A stretch of DNA of 8,611 nucleotides from Prevotellaceae bacterium (GTDB lineage Bacteria; Bacteroidota; Bacteroidia; Bacteroidales; UBA932), in the NCBI GenBank assembly GCA_031259805.1, contig JAIRKX010000155.1:1-8611 (forward strand), written 5' to 3'. A program made the translations under genes and the position numbers. This document shows, one piece after another, positions 1 through 6,059 of the stretch. Numbering within the stretch: position 1 is the first letter of the stretch; each line of letters begins with the position of its first letter. The notes below the pieces were generated by a model, which had not been told where the DNA came from, searched no databases, and was given only the letters and a program-made list of their open reading frames with translations.

Positions 1-136
1 CTTCACCCATCGAATCACATCGCGAAAATATCCCGAACAACAAGGTTACCAGCTCATCCCATGAACTGAATGACTTGTAATATCTGTCACTCCCCTTCTT
101 CTTTACCAACAATTCAAAGGTTTTTACTCTTTCAAC
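1..136 (-). pseudogene. 5'-truncated IS4-type (DUF4372-like) transposase fragment, running off the window
   Basis: Read on the minus strand, 136 down to 2 is open for 45 codons. It contains SDRYYKSFSSWDELVTLLFG followed by a segment ending in CDSMGE. This resembles the N-terminal domain of IS4-family transposases of the DUF4372 type common in Bacteroidota, where a (D/R)YYKxFxxWDxLVxMLxG block is followed by a Cys-x-Ser-Leu-Arg-Glu-like motif; here the last part reads CDSMGE. There is no ATG. An in-frame TAA lies at 139-137, directly before the fragment, and the palindromic repeat cluster begins at about 140. I infer that the first 20 or so residues were lost or replaced by repeat sequence, so the copy is probably dead. 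The catalytic domain, if present, lies left of the window. The match is from memory of the family, not a search. Confidence 0.55.
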
Positions 137-139
137 TTA

Positions 140-325
140 GGTGGCATTCCCACGGAATGCCGATTTGGGGCGAGGGCGATATTTTCTACCGAGCGATACA
201 TCCCTACGGGATGTGGGAGCTCCAAAATACACTTGCGAAAGTTGAATTATCAATCCTTGATTCGCATTATCAATAGAAAAACGTGTATCGCCCTCTCTCG
301 ATTCTCCGTAGGAGAATAATATCAA
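140..325. repeat. Cluster of three palindromic hairpins (REP-like intergenic repeat)
   Basis: Three perfect inverted repeats, each with a 3-nt loop, lie within 175 bases. GGCATTCC-cac-GGAATGCC is at 143-161, ACATCCC-tac-GGGATGT at 198-214 and ATTCTCC-gta-GGAGAAT at 301-317. The first two are joined by a TTTTCTACCGAG-type segment often seen between such hairpins in Bacteroidota intergenic repeats. Longer-range inverted matches also exist: TTCAACTT (131-138) with AAGTTGAA (239-246), and GAGGGCGATA (172-181) with TATCGCCCTC (286-295). No convincing protein is encoded; the short frames crossing it are low-complexity translations of the palindromes. It is probably a non-autonomous repeat element. 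Whether it is mobile or transcribed cannot be told from one copy. Confidence 0.6.
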
Positions 326-423
326 TAGTTAAATGTGCAGGACACAAGGCTGCCTTCATAGCAGCCATGCATCCGCCGCAGGTAATTCCCACTTACTTTT
401 TTTTCAATACCCCCCTCTAAAAA
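326..423. other. Leader between repeat cluster and glutamine synthetase promoter, with one small hairpin
   Basis: No gene is seen here. A 6-bp stem GGCTGC (348-353) pairs with GCAGCC (361-366) across a 7-nt loop, about 60 bases upstream of the promoter -33 box. It is not followed by a T run, so it does not look like an intrinsic terminator. A run of eight T lies further on at 397-404. The hairpin could be a regulatory site or chance. Confidence 0.3.
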
Positions 424-455
424 TTTGCTCATATCAGAAAAAAAGTATACTTTTG
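424..455 (+). promoter_or_regulatory. Bacteroidota-type promoter for glutamine synthetase III
   Basis: A TTTG -33 box at 424-427 and a TACTTTTG -7 box (TAnnTTTG) at 448-455 are separated by 20 bases, which fits the consensus of the Bacteroidota primary sigma factor. Transcription should begin around 460, giving a leader of about 35 bases. A perfect 14-bp palindrome, AAAAGTATACTTTT (441-454), overlaps the -7 box and could be an operator. Confidence 0.7.
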
Positions 456-460
456 CAGTG

Positions 461-493
461 TTAATATCAAAAATAAACCCTTAGTATCAAAAA
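461..493 (+). repeat. Direct repeat TTARTATCAAAAA in the glutamine synthetase leader
   Basis: TTAATATCAAAAA at 461-473 recurs as TTAGTATCAAAAA at 481-493, 12 of 13 bases identical and 20 bases apart. The second copy ends two bases before the start codon and supplies the A-rich translation start region. No GGAGG-like ribosome binding site is present, which is usual in Bacteroidota. A third partial copy, TATCAGAAA, lies at 432-440. Confidence 0.45.
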
Positions 494-495
494 AA

Positions 496-2688
496 ATGAG
501 TATTTTTCGTCAAAAAGCCCTTGAAGAGATAGGGCAACGGCCCAATAAGCCGATGTTTGTAGAGTCCACGCCGATCTCCGCTATTTTTGGAATCAATGTC
601 TTCGATCGCAAGACTATGCAGCAGTACTTGTCGCCCGAAGCATACAGTGCCGTGATAAACGCGATAGACCGGGGCACGAAAATCGACCGCAAAATGGCCG
701 ACCAAATTGCCGCGGGAATGAAAACATGGGCGCTTGAACGTGGCGCTACGCATTACACCCACTGGTTTCATCCCTTTACCGATGCGACTGCCGAAAAGCA
801 TGAAAGTTTTTTAGACCGTACGAAAGACGGCAGTGTATTCGAAAATTTCAGCGGTAACGCGCTGGTGCAGCAAGAACCCGACGCATCGAGTTTCCCTACC
901 GGCGGACTGCGCAATACTTTTGAGGCTCGCGGCTATACGGCATGGGACCCGTCGTCGCCGGCGTTTGTATTCGACCAAACACTGTGTATCCCAACCATCT
1001 TCGTGTCGTACAACGGCGAGGCGCTGGATCAGAAAACGCCACTGCTGCGCTCGTTGCAAGCGCTCGACAGGGAGGCAACCGACTTGTGCCGTTATTTCGA
1101 CAAGGATGTGAACGCTGTAACGAGCGTTCTGGGTATTGAGCAGGAGTATTTTGCAGTGGACAGCGCCCTATTCCGCGCCCGCCCCGACCTGCAATTGACT
1201 GGACGTACGCTGCTGGGACACATTGCCGCGAAGGACCAGCAGTTGGAAGACCATTATTTTGGCTCTATCCCGCCACGCATTATGAGTTTTATGAAGGATT
1301 TTGAAACCGAAGCCTACAAGCTCGGTATCCTGCTCCGCACGCGGCATAACGAGGTAGCGCCGAACCAGTATGAATGCGCTCCGCTGTACGAAGAAGCCAA
1401 TTTAGCCATCGACCACAATCTGTTGCTGATGACATTGATGCAGCGCGTGTCGGACAGGCACAATCTGCGGATTCTGTTTCACGAAAAACCCTTTTCGGGC
1501 ATTAACGGCTCGGGGAAACACTGCAACTGGTCGATGATTACCGATACAGGTGTCAACCTGTTGTCGCCGGGGAAGACGCCGCGCAGCAATCTGCAGTTCT
1601 TGACGTTCTTCGTGTGCGCCATCCGGGCGGTGTTCGAGCATCATCACCTGCTGATGAGCAGCGTGATGTCGCTTAACAACTCGTTGCGTCTGGGGGCCAG
1701 CGAAGCGCCGCCGGCCATCATGTCAATATTTGTCGGCAGCACGTTGACTGACACGCTGAAATCCATCGTCGAACGGGTAAGTGATAAGAAAATGACGCCC
1801 GACGAAAAGACCGAGTTTAAGTTAGACGTCGTCGGCAAAATTCCGGAAATTCTACCGGATAACACCGACCGCAATCGTACGTCGCCGTTTGCATTTACGG
1901 GCAACCGCTTTGAGTTTCGCGCCGTTGGCTCGTCGAGTAATTGTGCACAGCCGATGATGGTGCTCAATACGGCTGTGGCGCAACAGATTGTCCGCTTCAA
2001 GAACGAGATTGATGCATTGATGGATAAGGATGTGAAGAAAGATGAAGCCATTTTTCAAACCCTGCGGAAGTTTATCAGCGAGTCGCAGGCGATCTTATTT
2101 GAAGGCAACGGCTACAGCGATGAGTGGCGTGTCGAAGCCGAAGCGCGCGAGTTGCGGCGGGTCGAAAATGTGCCGTCGGCCTTCCAATCGTTTCTGGAGC
2201 CGGCCAGCATCAACCTGTTCATGTCATTCGGCGTGCTGACCGAAGAGGAACTGAAGGCGCGGGTCGAGATATTCAACGAAATTTATGTGAAGAAAATCCA
2301 GATTGAAGCACGTGTGGTGGGCGATTTGGCCATCAATCACATTGTGCCGACGGCTATCCACTACCAAAGCAACCTGATTGAAAATGTATGCGGACTGAAG
2401 CAGTTGCTGAGTGAGGTCGATTTTAACGAACTGGCCACGCCACAATTGTTGTCGATCAAAAAAATCGGCGGGTACATTAAAAATATTCGCGAAGGCTTAC
2501 ATGTACTCGTCAGCGAACGTAAGAAAGTGAACGAAATCGCTTGTTTCTCCGAACGCGCCAAAGCGTATACCGAGCAGGTATGGCCCTATATGAAAGAAAT
2601 TCGCAAAAATGCCGACAAACTCGAACGCATTATCGACGACGAAATGTGGCCACTGCCGAAATACAGGGAATTGCTGTTTATTAAGTGA
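496..2688 (+). CDS. glnN: Glutamine synthetase type III
   Basis: It catalyses ATP-dependent amidation of glutamate with ammonium in the cytoplasm, the entry point of ammonium assimilation. At 730 residues it has the usual length of GSIII, much longer than types I and II. Visible landmarks are THYTHWFHPFTD (85-96), the GSIII signature QQEPDASSFPTGGLRNTFEA (125-144), the metal-binding IEQEYF (214-219), HNEVAPNQYE (284-293), NGSGKH (337-342), RNRTSPFAFTGNRFEFRAVG (459-478), and the GSIII-specific helical C-terminus ending WPLPKYRELLFIK. The start follows an A-rich leader and a strong promoter. Two normally conserved spots differ from what I recall for the family: NGSGKH is followed by C343 instead of Asn, and the usual NDHRLGA-like segment reads NSLRLGA, with Leu at 397 for His. 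It may therefore be a paralogue with altered kinetics. Family assignment is very secure; the gene symbol follows Bacteroides usage. Confidence 0.96.
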   Translation: MSIFRQKALEEIGQRPNKPMFVESTPISAIFGINVFDRKTMQQYLSPEAYSAVINAIDRGTKIDRKMADQIAAGMKTWALERGATHYTHWFHPFTDATAEKHESFLDRTKDGSVFENFSGNALVQQEPDASSFPTGGLRNTFEARGYTAWDPSSPAFVFDQTLCIPTIFVSYNGEALDQKTPLLRSLQALDREATDLCRYFDKDVNAVTSVLGIEQEYFAVDSALFRARPDLQLTGRTLLGHIAAKDQQLEDHYFGSIPPRIMSFMKDFETEAYKLGILLRTRHNEVAPNQYECAPLYEEANLAIDHNLLLMTLMQRVSDRHNLRILFHEKPFSGINGSGKHCNWSMITDTGVNLLSPGKTPRSNLQFLTFFVCAIRAVFEHHHLLMSSVMSLNNSLRLGASEAPPAIMSIFVGSTLTDTLKSIVERVSDKKMTPDEKTEFKLDVVGKIPEILPDNTDRNRTSPFAFTGNRFEFRAVGSSSNCAQPMMVLNTAVAQQIVRFKNEIDALMDKDVKKDEAIFQTLRKFISESQAILFEGNGYSDEWRVEAEARELRRVENVPSAFQSFLEPASINLFMSFGVLTEEELKARVEIFNEIYVKKIQIEARVVGDLAINHIVPTAIHYQSNLIENVCGLKQLLSEVDFNELATPQLLSIKKIGGYIKNIREGLHVLVSERKKVNEIACFSERAKAYTEQVWPYMKEIRKNADKLERIIDDEMWPLPKYRELLFIK

Positions 2689-2697
2689 AGCGAGAGA

Positions 2698-4728
2698 TTA
2701 CGGCACAATCGTCCGTAGCAAGCAAGCTAATACAAAGGCTACGGTGAACGTAAGCCCGATAATCCGGGCGGTGGTTTTCATTCCGAATTCTTTGAGCATG
2801 ACAAAAAAGGTAGCTATGCACGGCAGGTACATTGTCATAAACACGCACGCCGATACTAATTGCGATGCCGACAGGTTGAACGGCTCAAGCAGCGCAATCG
2901 ACACGTCTTTTCGCAGGAATCCGAGGATAATGACCGGCGACGATTCGGCCGGAAGGCCCATCAGAGTCTCGACAGGGTAGCGCATCGCTTCGGCGATATA
3001 TGTCAGCGCACCTGTCTGCTGCGCGATATTGATAAGCAGGATACCGGCAATAATCATCGGCACGGCTTCGACGAGGTACTCCCGCGTCCGGTACCAAATC
3101 TTTGGCAGCCAGAGCGACCCTCGTGGCCATTGCCATGCAGGGATTTCCATAAACATTTCTGTCGGGTTGCCTTTCATCACCTTGTTGAGGAGCATGCCGG
3201 CCGCCACGCCCGTTGCCGCCAGCGTACCAAATACCAACAGCAGGTATCCTGCGCCGTGTCCTTTAAACAGATTAAATATCATTCCTGTTTGCGTAATGCA
3301 CGGCGCAATCATCATAATCAGCAGGAGCGCAATCGTCTTTTCACGTTTACTTTCGAGCGTACGCACACTCATCACCGCCGGCACTTTACAGCCGAGACCC
3401 ATCAGGATGGGAATAGCGCCGTAACCGTGGATGCCAAGACGGTGCAACAGCGAATCGAGCAAGATGGCCAACCGCGGCAAATAACCGAGGTCGGCTAAAA
3501 ACTCAAACACCGCATAAAATATCAATACATACGACAGCACGTCGATAAGCGCAATTTGCAGGGCGTCCGTCAGGATACCGAACGACTCGCTGCCGTCGCC
3601 GAGCAGTATCAGCCCCCACCAACTGTGTGCCCGCTCGCCGAACAGTCCGGCGAGGAACGGCAAATAGTGCTTTTCATATAATGGTGTCAGCAGATCAATC
3701 AGTCCCTCGCCGAAAAACCGCACAAAAAAGAATGATATTGCCATAATCAGGATTGCTATCGGCACGCCGCTTAACGGGCGCGTACACATGTCTGCCAGCC
3801 GTTCGATAAACGTCGGATGACGGTGTTCGAGGCTTTGCGAATGCTGTACGATTTGCCCTATCATCTCCCACCGTTTGCCGTCGCTGCTGTCGACAGGCAG
3901 GACATCGGGGATGGCCTCGGGAGCGCCGATGCGGAGATGTTGCGCTACCTCGAGTTCCAGTTTCTTGAAACCGGCGCCGGTCAGGGCTTCCGTCTCCACA
4001 ACCGGCGCGTGCAGCATGTCCGACAATTTGGCAATGTCGATATTGATGCCGTATACGCGGGCAGTCTCGTATTTATTTAGAATAAAAATCACCGGCTTGC
4101 GAAGCGCCAGTATTTCCAGCGCCAGAAACAGCGAACGCTCAAGCCGCGTAGCCTCCAGTACATAGAGGATTAAATCGTAGTGTTGCGCTCGGATGATTTC
4201 CGACGCTTCCTGCTCGGCACGGTTGTCGTTCTCCAACCGGTAAATACCAGGTACGTCGATAATCGTACACGAAACATCGTTGAATACGGCCTGCGCTTTT
4301 TTCACCTCCACCGTCGTGCCGGGGAAGTTGGACGAAACGGCCTTGACACTCGTAAGCCGTGTGAATACTTGACTCTTTCCGACATTGGGATTGCCCACCA
4401 GCAGCATGTTTTTTTTCAATGATGCTGTTTTTTTCGTCGCTGCCGGCGGGTTCTTCACATCCACTTCGTGGAATGTCCGCTTCTGCACTAGAATTTTCTT
4501 AGCCGTAGCAGCGCCGATGGCCACGCGCGTTCCGGCCACTTCGAGCAGCAACGGATTCCCGGTCTTATAGACCCGGACAGTAGTCCCACCGGTGATCCCC
4601 AGAGCGGCAAACTTCATCTTTTCCCGCTCGGTCAGGTTCACGGCCATAACCTCTGCGTTATCGCCCTCGTGCAACGCCGCTAAGGGAACGGGCATCTCGT
4701 GCAATGTATGTTTGGTTTGTCTGACCAT
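2698..4728 (-). CDS. feoB: FeoA-FeoB fusion, divergent short divalent-metal (Fe2+ or Mn2+) transporter
   Basis: Inner-membrane, GTPase-linked importer of divalent metal. Residues 13-85 form an SH3-like FeoA domain (LAALHEGDNAEV, then AALGITGGTTVRV). The G domain follows with G1 GNPNVGKS (112-119), the switch region NFPGTT (134-139) and G3 DVPG (158-161). A helical segment and about eight or nine membrane helices run from about 320 to 674. At 676 residues it is well below the roughly 820-850 of FeoAB fusions in this phylum. Several motifs differ from classical iron FeoB: G4 is NKYE (218-221) where FeoB has NxxD, the first gate has GCKVP (446-450) instead of GCNVP, and the usual SCGARLP region is replaced by APCITQTGM (475-483). 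The second-gate motifs FLRKD (604-608) and YLPCIATF (634-641) are retained. This resembles the FeoB2 type, of which the Porphyromonas gingivalis member is reported to affect manganese. The reading frame is intact. The metal cannot be decided from sequence. Confidence 0.88.
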   Translation of the reverse strand: MVRQTKHTLHEMPVPLAALHEGDNAEVMAVNLTEREKMKFAALGITGGTTVRVYKTGNPLLLEVAGTRVAIGAATAKKILVQKRTFHEVDVKNPPAATKKTASLKKNMLLVGNPNVGKSQVFTRLTSVKAVSSNFPGTTVEVKKAQAVFNDVSCTIIDVPGIYRLENDNRAEQEASEIIRAQHYDLILYVLEATRLERSLFLALEILALRKPVIFILNKYETARVYGINIDIAKLSDMLHAPVVETEALTGAGFKKLELEVAQHLRIGAPEAIPDVLPVDSSDGKRWEMIGQIVQHSQSLEHRHPTFIERLADMCTRPLSGVPIAILIMAISFFFVRFFGEGLIDLLTPLYEKHYLPFLAGLFGERAHSWWGLILLGDGSESFGILTDALQIALIDVLSYVLIFYAVFEFLADLGYLPRLAILLDSLLHRLGIHGYGAIPILMGLGCKVPAVMSVRTLESKREKTIALLLIMMIAPCITQTGMIFNLFKGHGAGYLLLVFGTLAATGVAAGMLLNKVMKGNPTEMFMEIPAWQWPRGSLWLPKIWYRTREYLVEAVPMIIAGILLINIAQQTGALTYIAEAMRYPVETLMGLPAESSPVIILGFLRKDVSIALLEPFNLSASQLVSACVFMTMYLPCIATFFVMLKEFGMKTTARIIGLTFTVAFVLACLLRTIVP

Positions 4729-4777
4729 ATCTTGATTCTTTCGGCAATACGCCGGCCAATCACTGTTAGAAAAATTT

Positions 4778-4795
4778 AATATACAAAGGTATATT
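4778..4795. promoter_or_regulatory. Candidate metalloregulator operator on the feoB promoter
   Basis: AATATAC (4778-4784) and GTATATT (4789-4795) are perfect 7-bp inverted arms around a 4-base spacer (AAAG). They cover the -7 element and the predicted transcription start. Dimeric Fur and DtxR/MntR repressors bind AT-rich sites of this size and position at metal-transport genes. The identity of the regulator is inference; no regulator gene is in the window. Confidence 0.4.
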
Positions 4796-4815
4796 TTTTA
4801 TCGATGTCCTGCAAT
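4784..4815 (-). promoter_or_regulatory. Promoter of the feoB-like gene
   Basis: On the minus strand TACCTTTG (4791-4784) matches the -7 consensus TAnnTTTG. Twenty bases further upstream lies ATTG (4815-4812), a one-mismatch -33 box. The predicted start is near 4777, leaving a leader of about 50 bases before the ATG at 4728. This makes feoB an independent transcription unit, separate from the hemW operon on the same strand. Confidence 0.6.
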
Positions 4816-4828
4816 ACCTATAAATAGT

Positions 4829-4937
4829 GAATATTGAATATTGGGGATTGACTATTGACATGAAGTGTAATGCGCCATCTGTCCCTGCGGGACGAAACGT
4901 TTCGATATAACCCCGGCAGGGCTTCCCCGCCATACAC
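4829..4937. repeat. Intergenic repeat locus between feoB and hemW
   Basis: Two tandem copies of GAATATT (4829-4842) are followed by a hairpin, GTCCC-tgc-GGGAC (4881-4893), and an adjoining perfect 12-bp palindrome, CGAAACGTTTCG (4893-4904). A GC-rich block, CCCCGGCAGGGC, begins at 4911. The hairpin core TCCCTGCGGGA differs at one base from TCCCTACGGGA at 201-211. None of these stems is followed by a T run on the minus strand, so it is not a clear terminator for the hemW transcript. No coding region is seen. Confidence 0.5.
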
Positions 4938-6059
4938 TCAACAAATCAATTCCCGAATAATCTCGTCCGACACGATAAAATGCATCGGCGGTATTTGTAG
5001 TTGTCGGTCATGTTGTATCAATCGCCCGTGAGATAGATATTTCTCGGCCTGTCGTAGGCAATGGCGCAAAAACGACTCGCCAAAGGTTTGTGCAATATGT
5101 TGTAAATCGGCGCCGGCAGCGGTGCGGAGCGAGGTGAGGATATATTCGTTATAGCGCATTTCGAGCGTTAATGTTTCAGTTTCAAAAGCCGGCAGTCCGT
5201 TTTCGATTGCGTGCAGGTAGCGGAGGTTGTTGGCGACATTCCATTGCCGGCTTTCCCCGTTATACGAATGTGCTGACGGACCGAGGCCGATGTACGGCAC
5301 GCCTTGCCAATAGCCGCTATTATGCACGGCCTGAAATCCGGGACGAGCAAAATTGGACACCTCATAATGCGTATACCCGGCATTTTCCAATGCCTCATGC
5401 AAATAGGCGAACTGTTGCACGCCTGTTTCCTCGTCCGGTAACGATAACGTGCCTTTAGCTTGTTGTTTGCCGAATAAGGTTTTCGGTTCAATGGTCAAGT
5501 GATAGGCGGAGATATGCGGCACATTAAACGAAAGCGCTTGTGTAATGTCGCGTTGCCATTCGTCCGACGACTGGTGCGGAAGGCCGTACATTAAATCAAT
5601 GGATATATTTTCAAAACCGGCGTCCTGCGCTGCTTTGACGCACGCTATCGCCTGTGCTGCCGAATGTCGTCGCCGCAACTGTTTCAAATGATGCGCTTGA
5701 AATGACTGGATGCCGATACTCAGGCGATTTACACCTATAACCTGCAATTGCCTTGCATAATCGCGCGTAACATCGTCGGGATTGACTTCGACGGTCAGTT
5801 CCGAAAAGGACTCGACGGAAAAAACTTGCCGGGCTTTTTGTATCAACACCTGCAACTCATCGGGCGTCAACACCGATGGCGTACCGCCACCTATGTATAA
5901 TGTAGCCGGCAAACGTAAAAACGGCAGGTAATCCTGCCGTTTTTCCATTTCGCGTACTAACGCTGCAAGCATTTGCTCCTTGCGTTCAAGCGACACGCTA
6001 AAATAGAAGTCGCAGTAAGCGCACAATTGCTGGCAAAATGGGATATGAATATAGAGCAT
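4938..6059 (-). CDS. hemW: HemW, radical-SAM haem chaperone family protein (coproporphyrinogen III oxidase-like)
   Basis: Cytoplasmic radical-SAM protein of the HemN/HemW family; characterised HemW proteins bind haem and deliver it to target enzymes rather than oxidising coproporphyrinogen. The start at 6059 gives MLYIHIPFCQQLCAYCDFYF, with the CxxxCxxC cluster at C9, C13 and C16 near the N-terminus as usual. Other motifs are GGGTPS (57-62), EVNPDD (91-96), GVNRLSIGIQSF (109-120), DLMYGLP (155-161), HNSGYW (246-251) and GLGPSAHS (258-265), followed by the HemN C-terminal domain. The 373-residue length is typical. A longer frame up to 6167 exists, but its 36 extra residues are Arg-rich, unlike the family, and lie inside the upstream gene. 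The ATG overlaps the upstream stop codon by one base (TAATG), so translation is probably coupled. True HemN is longer and has a different N-terminus. Confidence 0.92.
   Translation of the reverse strand: MLYIHIPFCQQLCAYCDFYFSVSLERKEQMLAALVREMEKRQDYLPFLRLPATLYIGGGTPSVLTPDELQVLIQKARQVFSVESFSELTVEVNPDDVTRDYARQLQVIGVNRLSIGIQSFQAHHLKQLRRRHSAAQAIACVKAAQDAGFENISIDLMYGLPHQSSDEWQRDITQALSFNVPHISAYHLTIEPKTLFGKQQAKGTLSLPDEETGVQQFAYLHEALENAGYTHYEVSNFARPGFQAVHNSGYWQGVPYIGLGPSAHSYNGESRQWNVANNLRYLHAIENGLPAFETETLTLEMRYNEYILTSLRTAAGADLQHIAQTFGESFLRHCLRQAEKYLSHGRLIQHDRQLQIPPMHFIVSDEIIRELIC

Noticed and set aside
2..64. Plus-strand frame resembling an IS21 transposase piece (SRKYPEQ)
   Set aside because: The match is only a few residues. 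The minus-strand frame gives a longer and better transposase-like match over the same bases.
70..276. 68-codon plus-strand open frame at the left edge
   Set aside because: It mostly translates the hairpin cluster, and its first part is antisense to the transposase fragment.
137..325. 62-codon minus-strand frame upstream of and in frame with the transposase fragment
   Set aside because: It ends at a stop before the fragment and only translates the palindromes; it does not look like a transposase N-terminus.
140..325. CRISPR array
   Set aside because: The three palindromes have different sequences and irregular spacing; there are no identical repeats and no cas genes.
1644..2051. 135-codon minus-strand open frame
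   Set aside because: It is antisense to a highly conserved part of glutamine synthetase and has no family features.
2860..3498. 212-codon plus-strand open frame
   Set aside because: It lies antisense to the well-supported feoB gene and its translation is His/Arg-rich with no recognisable domain.
4881..4904. Intrinsic terminator for the hemW operon
   Set aside because: The stems are not followed by a T run on the minus strand.
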